From assembly GCA_017430945.1 (NCBI GenBank), contig JAFRMB010000136.1, positions 1 to 10,274 of the forward strand: DNA of 10,274 nucleotides, given 5' to 3'. Below, in pieces: positions 1-9,660 of the stretch. Source of the DNA: Clostridia bacterium (lineage in GTDB: Bacteria > Bacillota_A > Clostridia > Christensenellales > Aristaeellaceae). The position numbers and the translations under genes are program-made. Numbering within the stretch: the stretch's first letter is position 1; each line of letters begins with the position of its first letter. The notes beneath the pieces are model-generated. The model was not told the origin of the DNA, did no database searches, and saw only the letters and a list, made by a program, of their open reading frames with translations.

Positions 1-573
<573 letters not shown>

Positions 574-599
574 TCAAACTCCTAGTTGTTACTGAATCA

Positions 600-1448
600 T
601 CAGTGCTCGGCGCCTGCGACGATCTCCGTGATCTCCTGCGTGATGGAAGCCTGACGCGCGCGGTTGTAGCGCAGGCTGAGATCCTCGATCATCTCTCCGG
701 CGTTCTTCGTGGCGGAATCCATCGCGACCCGTCGCGCAGCCTGTTCGCTGCAGAAAGCGTCGCATGCCGCCGCATAGATGAGGCCGGCCAGATACTGAGG
801 CAGGAACTCCTTCAGGAGGTTGTCCGCCGCGGGCTCGCACAGCATCTGCTTCGTCGTCTTCTGCTCATCCGGCGCGTCGCGCGTATCCAGAGGCAGCAGC
901 GGCTTCAGCTTGGTCTTTTGGACCAGCACGGAAACGAAGGACGTATAGGCCAGCACGATCTCGTCGTAGCGCCCGTCGTCGTAAGCCTTGAGCACGTCCC
1001 TGGCGATCAGCTGACAGTCGTCGATGCTCAGTCCCTCGACCCTGTCCACTTCCGTGACGATATCCATCTTCTTGCGCTTGAAGTATTCGCGCGCCTTGCG
1101 TCCGATCGGGATGAAGCAGCACTCGGCGTCCCGCATATCCCATTCGATGCGCTTGAAGATATTGGCGTTATAACTGCCCGCAAGGCCGCGGTCGCCGGCG
1201 ATGACGATGTAGCACCTGTGCCTTATCTCCCGCGGGATCACATAATCCGACTGCGCGCCCGTGTTGTGCAGGGCGATGTCCCAGATGGCGGTGCGCGCGA
1301 CCTTCATGTACGGCCGGCTGGCCTCCATGCGCTGCCTGGCGCCTCTGAGCTTCGAGGACGCGACGAGCTGCATGGCCTTGGTGATCTGCATGGTGCTCTC
1401 GACGCTTCGAATCCGCAGCTTGATATCCTTCATCGATGCTCCGGCCAT
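600..1448 (-). CDS. atpG: F1 ATP synthase subunit gamma
   Basis: Central shaft of F1; its rotation inside the alpha3beta3 ring links ion flow to catalysis. It is 282 aa, normal for the family. The N-terminal helix has SMKDIKLRIRSV (5-16) and ITKAMQLVASSKL (22-34), the Rossmann-like middle has GDRGLAGSYN (85-94), and the C-terminal helix has SEQAARRVAM (234-243) and RQASITQEITEIVAGA (265-280). These helices form the shaft's coiled coil. The start at 1448 is chosen because AGGAGG lies 8 nt upstream, inside the last codons of atpA. A later ATG (residue 6) also fits the family N-terminus but is further from the SD. Translation is probably coupled to atpA, whose stop lies 3 nt upstream. Odd point: seven cysteines (79, 110, 111, 145, 204, 229, 233), including an i,i+4 pair in the C-terminal helix. 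Confidence 0.98.
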   Translation of the reverse strand: MAGASMKDIKLRIRSVESTMQITKAMQLVASSKLRGARQRMEASRPYMKVARTAIWDIALHNTGAQSDYVIPREIRHRCYIVIAGDRGLAGSYNANIFKRIEWDMRDAECCFIPIGRKAREYFKRKKMDIVTEVDRVEGLSIDDCQLIARDVLKAYDDGRYDEIVLAYTSFVSVLVQKTKLKPLLPLDTRDAPDEQKTTKQMLCEPAADNLLKEFLPQYLAGLIYAAACDAFCSEQAARRVAMDSATKNAGEMIEDLSLRYNRARQASITQEITEIVAGAEH

Positions 1449-1451
1449 GCG

Positions 1452-3525
<2,074 letters not shown>

Positions 3526-3529
<4 letters not shown>

Positions 3530-4032
3530 TGCGTCTCACCTGCATTTCTGATGAACTCTTCCACCAGACCGCGATGGTCGTCCTCGCTGATCTCGCGCTC
3601 GACCATCTTGCCTGCAATGTCCACAGCCATGCCGGAGATCTCCCCGACCAGCTCTGAATAAGCCTTGCGGCGCTCCTGCTCGATGTCCGATTCTGCCTTC
3701 TGCTTCATGTGCGCCGCCTCGTCGCGGGCTTCCTGCACGATGGCTTCGCCCCTGCGGGTCGCGGTATCCACGGCGTTCTTCACGAGCCGGTCCGCTTCCT
3801 CGCGGGCGTCGGACATGCGCTGTGTGTATTCCGCCTTCATCCGGTCGGCATCGTCCCTGGCCTTGTCGGCCGCCTCGTAGATGCCGTCAAGCTGCTGCTG
3901 CCGGGCTTCAAGCACGGCCATCACACGCTTGAACAAAAACTTCTTGATCAGCGTGAACAGTATGAGCAGGTTGCAGATCTGGAAGATGATCGTCCAGGGC
4001 GTAATGGTAATAAACTCTTGAACCGCTTTCAC
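3526..4032 (-). CDS. atpF: Fo ATP synthase subunit b (GTG start)
   Basis: Membrane-anchored peripheral stalk subunit that dimerises and reaches up to delta. It has 168 aa. One membrane segment lies near residues 12-31 (PWTIIFQICNLLILFTLIKK), followed by a long charged helix (about 35-150) rich in Ala, Glu, Arg, Asp and Lys, the typical right-handed coiled-coil stalk. The start codon is GTG: AGGAGG at 4040-4045 sits 7 nt before it, and the first in-frame ATG (residue 38) would remove the membrane anchor. It follows atpE by 42 nt and overlaps atpH by 4 nt. A weak 5-bp hairpin (GGAAA/TTTCC, 4046-4063) abuts the SD. Only one b gene is visible, so a b homodimer is expected. Confidence 0.97.
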
Positions 4033-4039
4033 TTTTCAC

Positions 4040-4045
4040 CCTCCT
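4040..4045 (-). promoter_or_regulatory. Ribosome binding site that fixes the atpF GTG start
   Basis: A perfect AGGAGG on the minus strand, with a 7-nt spacer to the GTG at 4030-4032. It decides the start of subunit b, since no ATG gives a protein with a membrane anchor. A GTG also directly follows the SD but is too close to be used. Confidence 0.85.
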
Positions 4046-4074
4046 GGAAACTGTGTGATTTCCGCGGATCTGGC

Positions 4075-4371
<297 letters not shown>

Positions 4372-4390
4372 TTATTATGTTGTGCTTATG

Positions 4391-5143
4391 TCAACCCTCC
4401 GCAGCCGAAGCGATGTACATCATCGTCAGCATGCAGAAGATGAACGCCTGGAGACACGAAGAAAACAGGTCGAAGTAGATCGAGAAGATGGCGGGGATAC
4501 CCACCTGGAACAGCGGGATGCTCCCCAGCACCTGGCCCAGCACGCCCGGCAGGATCCCCAGCACCGCGTGCGACAGCGAGGCCAGCGCCGCATAGATGAG
4601 GCCCGTGATGACCGTGCCGGAGGCGATGTTGCCGAAATGACGGAACGCCATGGACAGGGGCGTCGCCACCTCTGAGATCACGTTGAACGGAAAGAGCACC
4701 GGGATGGGCTGAAAGTAGCCCTTCACATAACCCAGCACGCCGCCCGAGCGGAATTTGTTGTAGGTGATCAGCACGAACACCATGAGCGCCCAGCCCAGCA
4801 GCGTGGACAGGTCGGAAGTCGGCGCGTACAGGCCGATCATGGAGGAGAGCGAACAGAACGCCGACAGCGACATGATGGACGCGATCAGCGGCGCGTATCC
4901 GATCGAAAGGAAGCGCTCGCCCATATTCTCGCCGACCATGCTGTTGACCTTCGTCACCAAAAACTCCGCGATGATCTGGCGCTTGGTGCGGGCGTGCACC
5001 TGCATGCCATGCGTCAAAAACAGACACAGCCCAACGATGACCGCCATGACGATCCACGTGTTCACAACGGTCTCGGTGAGCATGAATCCTCCCAGCGCCG
5101 GGATCTCCAGCAATACTTTTGCGCCGTGGACATCCAGATTCAA
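4391..5143 (-). CDS. atpB: Fo ATP synthase subunit a (TTG start)
   Basis: Stator channel subunit that feeds ions to the c-ring. It has 250 aa with several membrane helices. The essential arginine is R168 in AFRHFGNIASG (166-176), matching E. coli R210; E158 lies in the preceding segment FNVISEVATPLS, and Q232 in LQAFIFCMLTMMYI (231-244) matches E. coli Q252. The start is TTG at 5143. An in-frame TGA lies just upstream (5150-5152), so this is the first usable start, and AGGAAG (5153-5158) sits 9 nt before it. The next ATG (residue 21) would cut the conserved N-terminal stretch. TTG overlaps the atpI stop by 4 nt, which suggests coupled translation. Odd point: His follows the essential Arg (FRHFGN) where E. 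coli has Leu (LRLFGN), and Thr177 lies at the place of E. coli E219. Confidence 0.97.
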   Translation of the reverse strand: MNLDVHGAKVLLEIPALGGFMLTETVVNTWIVMAVIVGLCLFLTHGMQVHARTKRQIIAEFLVTKVNSMVGENMGERFLSIGYAPLIASIMSLSAFCSLSSMIGLYAPTSDLSTLLGWALMVFVLITYNKFRSGGVLGYVKGYFQPIPVLFPFNVISEVATPLSMAFRHFGNIASGTVITGLIYAALASLSHAVLGILPGVLGQVLGSIPLFQVGIPAIFSIYFDLFSSCLQAFIFCMLTMMYIASAAEG

Positions 5144-5622
5144 AGCTCTTCACTTCCTTTGGCTGAAGCATTCTTTCTACTGTCGATGATCTGAAGTATG
5201 CGGATGACGATGCTCGGGAACACGATGGGAAGGATCGTGGCCAGCGGATCGAAGCCGAACAGCTTGATGCCGGCGATGATGAGCAGCATGAGCGCGATCA
5301 TGCGCCCGTTGCGCGAGAGCTTCATGCGGTTCTCCATCTGCTGCTTGAACGCTTGCAGCTCCTGCTCGTCGCGCTGCTTTTCGGCGGCGCGGGTCGCGAT
5401 GCTCTGTACCGTCAGCCCCATGGTGAAGAAGTTGGCGACGCCCAGCAGACCCGTATAGATGCCGCCGAGGGCGACCCGCATGTCGAGCCTGCCGATGCAG
5501 GCGTAGACAGCCAGCATCACCGCCACCGCGCAGAGCGTTCCCACTGCCACGCGCCCCGTCTCCCGAAGCACGGACCTGTCCGGTTTCATACCTGGATCGT
5601 CATTCCCTTCAGGCAGGGCCAT
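5140..5622 (-). CDS. atpI: ATP synthase subunit I-like membrane protein
   Basis: Small membrane protein encoded first in many F-type operons; family members are linked to c-ring assembly or Mg2+ uptake and are not part of the finished enzyme. With the chosen start it has 160 aa and four likely membrane segments (about 25-43, 49-72, 107-123, 126-146). A charged, probably helical cytoplasmic stretch between the second and third (80-106) is rich in Gln, Glu and Lys. The ATG at 5622 is preferred because AGGA lies 8 nt upstream. The frame extends to a TTG at 5676, but that is only about 13 nt from the predicted transcription start; an ATG at 5589 is another option. The call rests on topology and on position immediately before atpB, with a 4-nt overlap, since this family is poorly conserved. 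Confidence 0.85.
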   Translation of the reverse strand: MALPEGNDDPGMKPDRSVLRETGRVAVGTLCAVAVMLAVYACIGRLDMRVALGGIYTGLLGVANFFTMGLTVQSIATRAAEKQRDEQELQAFKQQMENRMKLSRNGRMIALMLLIIAGIKLFGFDPLATILPIVFPSIVIRILQIIDSRKNASAKGSEEL

Positions 5623-5695
5623 GCGCCATGTCCTGCGCACTGGCACCCCCGCCGCAGACACGATTCCGTGTCCCAAAATACTTATACCTTATATA

Positions 5696-5724
5696 TTTAT
5701 ACCCTATTCTATAACAAAGCTCAA
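5696..5724 (-). promoter_or_regulatory. Sigma-A-type promoter for the atp operon
   Basis: On the minus strand TTGAGC (5719-5724, 4 of 6 consensus bases) and TATAAA (5696-5701, 5 of 6) are separated by exactly 17 nt. They lie in an AT-rich island (5671-5750, about 22% GC by hand count) within GC-rich DNA. Transcription would start near 5689, giving a leader of roughly 65 nt before the atpI ATG at 5622. It is the only convincing promoter in the window and sits just where the atp operon begins. The exact start site is inferred. Confidence 0.75.
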
Positions 5725-5906
5725 GAGATTATCTATTAATTTTTATACAAAACACCGGCATTCGGCGCTTTTGAGACTGATCAGGCGCGTCCATCGGCGT
5801 CATGCGGATCACCGGCCGCAGCAAACCTGCCGCAAGCGGGCAGACAGCCGCAGAGGGTTTTGCGCAGACGGTATCAGAACGGTCCATGTGCTCTTCGCGA
5901 TACAAA

Positions 5907-5955
5907 GCGCCGCCGCGGCTTCGGGATCATCGTTCCCGGATAGCCGCGGCGGCGC
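5907..5955 (-). terminator. Probable terminator of the liv operon
   Basis: A perfect 14-bp inverted repeat (5907-5920 with 5942-5955, arm GCGCCGCCGCGGCT) encloses a further 5-bp stem (CGGGA/TCCCG, 5922-5926 with 5934-5938) and a 7-nt loop. Read on the minus strand it begins 25 nt after the livF stop and is followed by TTTGTAT, a short and imperfect U-tract. The very stable stem and its position between two co-directional operons support termination; the weak U-tract leaves room for partial read-through into atp. Confidence 0.75.
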
Positions 5956-5980
5956 ATGCGATGCGCGCCGGCGCTGTGAT

Positions 5981-6715
5981 TCAGCCGCCCAGATAGGCGG
6001 CGCGCACGCGGTCGTCCGCCAGGACGTCCGCCGCATCGCCGGAGATGGAGATCCGGCCGGTGCCGAGCACATAGGCCCGGTCCGCGATGGACAGCGCCAT
6101 CTGCGCGTTCTGTTCCACGAGCAGGATCGTGGTCCCGGCGCGATGGAGCTCCTTGATGATGTCGAAGATCTGCTCCACCAGGATGGGCGCCAGGCCCATG
6201 GAGGGCTCGTCCAGCATGAGCAGCTTCGGCTTGCTCATCAGCGCCCGGCCCATGGCCAGCATATGCTGCTCGCCGCCGGACAGCGTGCCGGCGACCTGCT
6301 TTTCGCGCTCCTTGAGCCTCGGAAAGCGCCGGAAAACGTTCTCCAGGGACGCCGCGATCTCCTCGTTCGGGCGGGAAAAGCCGCCCATCTCGAGGTTCTC
6401 GAGCACGGTCATCTGCTGGAACACGCGCCGGCCTTCAGGACAAAGCGCCATCCCCTTGGATACGATCCGGCTCGCGCCCATGCCGACGATGCTCTCGCCG
6501 TTGAATGAGATCATGCCCATGCGCGGTTTGAGAAGGCCCGCCACGGTGTTCAGCGTGGTCGATTTGCCCGCTCCGTTGGCGCCGATCAGGGTGACGATCT
6601 CGCCCTCGTTGACTTCAAAGGATATGCCCTTGATCGCGTGGATAGAACCGTAGTAGACGTGGATGTCGTCCACCTTCAAAAGGGGCGCCGCGCCTGTATT
6701 GACCGTCTGGCTCAT
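5981..6715 (-). CDS. livF: Branched-chain amino acid ABC transporter ATPase LivF
   Basis: One of the two ATPases that drive the LIV-type importer, acting on the cytoplasmic side of LivH/LivM. It has 244 aa, normal for LivF. Motifs in order: Walker A GANGAGKST (45-53), the LivF-typical CPEGRRVF (92-99) where other ABC proteins have the Q-loop, signature LSGGEQ (145-150), Walker B LLMLDEP (165-171), and VEQN (200-203) with Gln in place of the switch His, as usual in LivF. The C-terminus ends AAYLGG, also typical. The ATG at 6715 has AAGGAGG 9 nt upstream, inside the end of livG, and lies 4 nt after the livG stop. It is the last gene of the operon, followed by the hairpin terminator. Confidence 0.97.
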   Translation of the reverse strand: MSQTVNTGAAPLLKVDDIHVYYGSIHAIKGISFEVNEGEIVTLIGANGAGKSTTLNTVAGLLKPRMGMISFNGESIVGMGASRIVSKGMALCPEGRRVFQQMTVLENLEMGGFSRPNEEIAASLENVFRRFPRLKEREKQVAGTLSGGEQHMLAMGRALMSKPKLLMLDEPSMGLAPILVEQIFDIIKELHRAGTTILLVEQNAQMALSIADRAYVLGTGRISISGDAADVLADDRVRAAYLGG

Positions 6716-6719
6716 CGCA

Positions 6720-7577
6720 TCACGCCTCCTTCCTCTTGCCCAGATACGCCTCGATCACAGTGGGGTTGGACTGGATCTCGTCCGGCGTGCCCTTGGCGAT
6801 GATCCTGCCGTAGTTCAGCACGCAAATGCCCTCGCAGATCCCCATGACCAGGTTCATGTCGTGCTCGATCAGCATGATGGCGATCTGGAAACGATCGCGG
6901 ATCTTGATGATGTTGTTCATGAGCTCCTCGGTCTCGTGCGGGGTCATGCCCGCTGCGGGCTCGTCCAGCAGCAGAAGCGACGGATTCGTCGCCAGCGCGC
7001 GCACGATCTCGAGCCTGCGCTGCGCCCCGTAGGGCAGCGAGCCGGCCCTCAGCTTCGCCGTGTCCTGCATATCGAAGATGCTCAGCAGCTCCATCGCCTT
7101 CTCGTGCTGCTGCCGCTCCCCGTGCCAATAGCCCGGCAGCCGGAAGATGCCGGTGAACATGCCGTACTTGATCTGATTGTGCAGTCCGATGCGCACATTG
7201 TCCTCGACCGTCATGTTGTCGAACAGGCGGATGTTCTGGAACGTGCGCGCGATGCCGAGCTTGTTGGCCTGGACGGTGTTCATGCCGTGCAGGTCCCGTC
7301 CGTTCAGCAGGATCGTGCCCATGGTGGGCTGATAGACCTTGGTCAACAGGTTGAACACCGTGGTCTTGCCGGCGCCGTTGGGGCCGATCAGTCCCGCGAT
7401 CTCCGTCTTGCCGATGATGAGATTGAAATCCTCGACCGCCTTCAGGCCGCCGAATTCGATGCCGAGATGCCGCGCTTCCAGCACCGGGGAAGCGTAGAGG
7501 TCGCGCTCCGGGATGATGCCCTGGCTCGGGGCGGGCACCATTTTGGTGTTCTGCCTTCTTCTGACGTTCTCGCTCAT
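6720..7577 (-). CDS. livG: Branched-chain amino acid ABC transporter ATPase LivG
   Basis: Second ATPase of the importer, pairing with LivF. It has 285 aa: Walker A GPNGAGKTT (65-73), Q-loop RTFQNIRLF (111-119, Q114), the LivG-type degenerate signature LPYGAQRRLEI (181-191), Walker B LLLLDEP (201-207) and switch IEHDM (237-241, H239). The insert between Q-loop and signature (about 130-175) is usual for LivG. The ATG at 7577 overlaps the livM stop by 4 nt and has AAGGAGG 9 nt upstream. Odd point: about 30 residues (RRRQNTKMVPAPSQG and following) precede the usual LivG beginning near VLEARHLGIEFGG. A later ATG (residue 13) has a poorer SD, so the extension is probably real. Confidence 0.97.
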   Translation of the reverse strand: MSENVRRRQNTKMVPAPSQGIIPERDLYASPVLEARHLGIEFGGLKAVEDFNLIIGKTEIAGLIGPNGAGKTTVFNLLTKVYQPTMGTILLNGRDLHGMNTVQANKLGIARTFQNIRLFDNMTVEDNVRIGLHNQIKYGMFTGIFRLPGYWHGERQQHEKAMELLSIFDMQDTAKLRAGSLPYGAQRRLEIVRALATNPSLLLLDEPAAGMTPHETEELMNNIIKIRDRFQIAIMLIEHDMNLVMGICEGICVLNYGRIIAKGTPDEIQSNPTVIEAYLGKRKEA

Positions 7578-8632
7578 GCGTCAGCGCCTCCTTCCTGCCG
7601 CGCCTCAGCCCGCGTGCCGCGTCCGGGCAAAAGCTTCGAGAGCAAAGCGCGAATCGTGGGATTGTTGGTCACCAGCATGACGAGGATCAGCACGATGGCA
7701 TATACGAGCATGCGGTAGTCGCTGAACGCGCGCAGCAGTTCAGGCAGTATCGTCAGAAGCGCCGCCGCGATGATGGAGCCCCAGATGTTGCCGATCCCGC
7801 CCAGAACGACGAACACCAGGACGAGGATCGACGTGTCGAATTTGAACTTCGACGCCGCCACGGTGGAGAAGTTCAGGCCGTACAGCGCGCCGGCCATGCC
7901 CGCAAGCACCGCCGCGGTGACGAAGGCCATCATCTTGTACTTCGTGATGTTCACGCCCATGGCTTCAGCCGCGATGCGGTTGTCTCGGGTGGCCATGATG
8001 GCGCGGCCGTTCCGGCTGTCCACCAGGTTCAGCACCACGAACAGGCTGAACAGTATGAGCACGAAGCCCACCGGGAAGGTCGATATCTTGTCGATGCCGG
8101 ACACGCCGGCCGGGCCGTTCACGAGGATCGTTCCGGGGATGCCCGGGTCGTTGAACGAAACGTGCAGCCTGCTGCCTTCCAGTGAAAAGTACATGCAGTT
8201 CAGCACATTGCGGATGATCTCACCGAAGGCCAGCGTGACGATGGCCAGGTAATCGCCTCTCAGCCTGAGCACGGGGACGCCGATCAGCACGCCCGCGACG
8301 CCCGCGAACACGCCGCCCACGATCATCGAAAGGATCAGGCGCACGAGCGCGTTCTCCAGATGCAGCGCGCCGAACATCCAGGCGGAGGATATGGTCCCGG
8401 CGAACGCGCCGACACACATGAAGCCCGCATGTCCCAGGCTGAGCTCGCCGGAGATGCCGACCACCAGATTCAGCGAGATCGCCATGACGATGTAGACGCA
8501 GATCGGGATCATCTGTCCCTTCAGAGAGCGCTTCATGACGCCACCGGAGATCATCGACTGACAGATGATGAACGCGATGATCACGATGCCGTAGCAGATC
8601 AGCTTGTTGAGGGTACTCTTTTTCATCTTCAT
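7574..8632 (-). CDS. livM: Branched-chain amino acid ABC transporter permease LivM
   Basis: Membrane-spanning half of the import channel, paired with LivH. With the chosen start it has 352 aa and many hydrophobic segments. Recognisable motifs: SGELSLGHAGF (61-71), RLRGDYLAIVTLAFGEIIR (123-141) and GRAIMATRDNRIAAEAMGVN (209-228), the cytoplasmic coupling loop that contacts the ATPase, followed by the GGIGNIWGSI type of motif near the C-terminal end. The start at 8632 is preferred since GAGGTG lies 6 nt upstream, overlapping the livH stop region. An in-frame ATG at 8656 would add 8 residues and overlap livH but has no SD. The gene ends in a 4-nt overlap with livG. Confidence 0.96.
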   Translation of the reverse strand: MKMKKSTLNKLICYGIVIIAFIICQSMISGGVMKRSLKGQMIPICVYIVMAISLNLVVGISGELSLGHAGFMCVGAFAGTISSAWMFGALHLENALVRLILSMIVGGVFAGVAGVLIGVPVLRLRGDYLAIVTLAFGEIIRNVLNCMYFSLEGSRLHVSFNDPGIPGTILVNGPAGVSGIDKISTFPVGFVLILFSLFVVLNLVDSRNGRAIMATRDNRIAAEAMGVNITKYKMMAFVTAAVLAGMAGALYGLNFSTVAASKFKFDTSILVLVFVVLGGIGNIWGSIIAAALLTILPELLRAFSDYRMLVYAIVLILVMLVTNNPTIRALLSKLLPGRGTRAEARQEGGADA

Positions 8633-8642
8633 GCGCGCCACC

Positions 8643-9527
8643 TCAGACTTTCTCATGCACAGGCTTGCCCAGCAGGCCCGCCGGCTTGAACAGCAGCACG
8701 ATGATCAGCACGGCGAACACCAGCGCGTCGCCGAGCTCGGTGGAGATGTAGGCTTTGCCAAGGATCTCGATGATGCCCAGCAGCAGGCCGCCCAGCATCG
8801 CCCCGGGGATGGAGCCGATGCCGCCGAACACCGCCGCGGTGAACGCCTTGATGCCCGGCATGGAGCCGGTCGTGGGCTGGAGCGTCGGATACGCCGAGCA
8901 CAGCAGCACGCCCGCGATGGCCGCCAGCGCAGAGCCGATGGCAAACGTCAGCGAGATCGTCCGATTGACATTGATGCCCATGAGCTCCGCCGCGCCCTTG
9001 TCCTCGGACACCGCGCGCATGGCCTTGCCCATCTTGGTCCCGCCGGTAAAGGCGGTCAGTGCCAGCATGATGACGATGTTCGCCGCGATGGTCAGGATCG
9101 TCTCGCTGGAGATGACGAGGTTCCCGTCGAACAGGCGGATCGCCCCTACGCTGAACACGGACGGGAACACCTTGGGGTTGGAACTCCAGATCAGCAGCGC
9201 GGCGTTCTGCAGGAAATAGCTCACGCCGATGGCGGTGATCAGCACCGCCAGCTTCGTCGCCTGCCTCAGCGGCCGATAGGCCAGCCCCTCGATCACCACG
9301 CCGAGGCAGGTGCAGACCACCATCGCGAGAAGCACCGACAGTGCCGGCGGCAGATCCAGATAGGACATCCCGCAAAAAGCGATGTACGATCCCACCATGA
9401 TGACGTCGCCGTGGGCAAAGTTCAGCATCTTGGCGATGCCGTAGACCATCGTATAGCCCAGCGCGATGATGGCGTATACGCTTCCCAGGCTGATTCCGTT
9501 GATCAGAAATCGCAGGAACGATACCAT
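8643..9527 (-). CDS. livH: Branched-chain amino acid ABC transporter permease LivH
   Basis: Membrane channel half of the importer. It has 294 aa, normal for LivH, starting with a hydrophobic GISLGSVYAIIALGYTMVYG (11-30) and the hallmark KMLNFAHGDVIMVG (33-46). The cytoplasmic coupling loop is GKAMRAVSEDKGAAELMGIN (167-186), and GIGSIPGAMLGGLLLG follows near the C-terminal part. The ATG at 9527 has AGAGGAG 9 nt upstream. It is separated from livK by 133 nt with two stem-loops and from livM by 10 nt (chosen start), so livH to livF form a tightly coupled block. Confidence 0.97.
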   Translation of the reverse strand: MVSFLRFLINGISLGSVYAIIALGYTMVYGIAKMLNFAHGDVIMVGSYIAFCGMSYLDLPPALSVLLAMVVCTCLGVVIEGLAYRPLRQATKLAVLITAIGVSYFLQNAALLIWSSNPKVFPSVFSVGAIRLFDGNLVISSETILTIAANIVIMLALTAFTGGTKMGKAMRAVSEDKGAAELMGINVNRTISLTFAIGSALAAIAGVLLCSAYPTLQPTTGSMPGIKAFTAAVFGGIGSIPGAMLGGLLLGIIEILGKAYISTELGDALVFAVLIIVLLFKPAGLLGKPVHEKV

Positions 9528-9556
9528 GAATTCCAGCTCCTCTTTAAAGTGATATA

Positions 9557-9608
9557 AGGTAACTGACCATCATCAGCAGACCCTTCTGTTGACAATCGTC
9601 AGTTACCT
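9557..9608 (-). repeat. Inverted repeat / stem-loop just upstream of livH
   Basis: A perfect 11-bp inverted repeat, AGGTAACTGAC at 9557-9567 and GTCAGTTACCT at 9598-9608. It encloses a second, imperfect 7-bp stem (9574-9580 with 9585-9591; one pair is G-U on the plus strand and A-C on the minus strand) with a 4-nt loop. On the livKHMGF transcript it would lie about 15 nt before the livH SD. It has no U-tract that would make it a terminator. It could slow ribosomes or RNase, or be an operator. Confidence 0.7.
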
Positions 9609-9620
9609 CTGGGGACAGAT

Positions 9621-9649
9621 GCCCGGCCCCCTGTTTCAGGGGGTCGGGC
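9621..9649 (-). repeat. GC-rich hairpin after livK
   Basis: Stem of 13 positions with a 3-nt loop (9621-9633 and 9637-9649). All positions pair except one, which is A-C on the transcribed strand and G-U on the other. It starts 11 nt after the livK stop. No U-run follows, so full termination is unlikely; a 3'-end stabiliser or partial terminator that raises livK over livH-F is the usual role at this place in binding-protein operons (inference). Confidence 0.75.
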
Positions 9650-9660
9650 GCAGCGATCCG

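Larger units (their letters stand above)
5623..5980. other. Intergenic region between the liv and atp operons
   Basis: 358 nt without a convincing gene. From the liv side it contains a small GC palindrome (GCGCCGGCGC, 5965-5974), the strong hairpin at 5907-5955, a GC-rich stretch (about 5760-5906) with only short weak inverted repeats and no recognised riboswitch or RNA, the AT-rich promoter island (about 5671-5757) and the atpI leader. Short open frames across it lack a good SD or any recognisable protein pattern. Confidence 0.8.

Noticed and set aside
4389..4394. Perfect TTGACA on the minus strand at the end of atpB, as a possible internal promoter for atpE
   Set aside because: No -10 element at 16-18 nt; TA-rich hexamers occur only at 11 or about 25 nt. 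The AT-rich leader is better explained as a translation aid.
5623..5676. Longer AtpI starting at TTG 5676
   Set aside because: The TTG is only about 13 nt from the predicted transcription start and has no good SD, whereas the ATG at 5622 has AGGA at 8 nt.
5760..5906. Possible riboswitch or small RNA upstream of the atp promoter
   Set aside because: Only short, weak inverted repeats and no recognisable riboswitch core. It also lies upstream of the predicted atp start site and downstream of the liv hairpin, so it would be little transcribed.
5621..7718. Long plus-strand open frames opposite livF and livG
   Set aside because: They are antisense shadows of ATPases with complete motifs, and their translations are biased in composition with no plausible domain.
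9589..9594. TTGACA on the plus strand in the livK-livH gap
   Set aside because: No fitting -10 element and no plus-strand gene downstream; it lies inside the stem-loop region.
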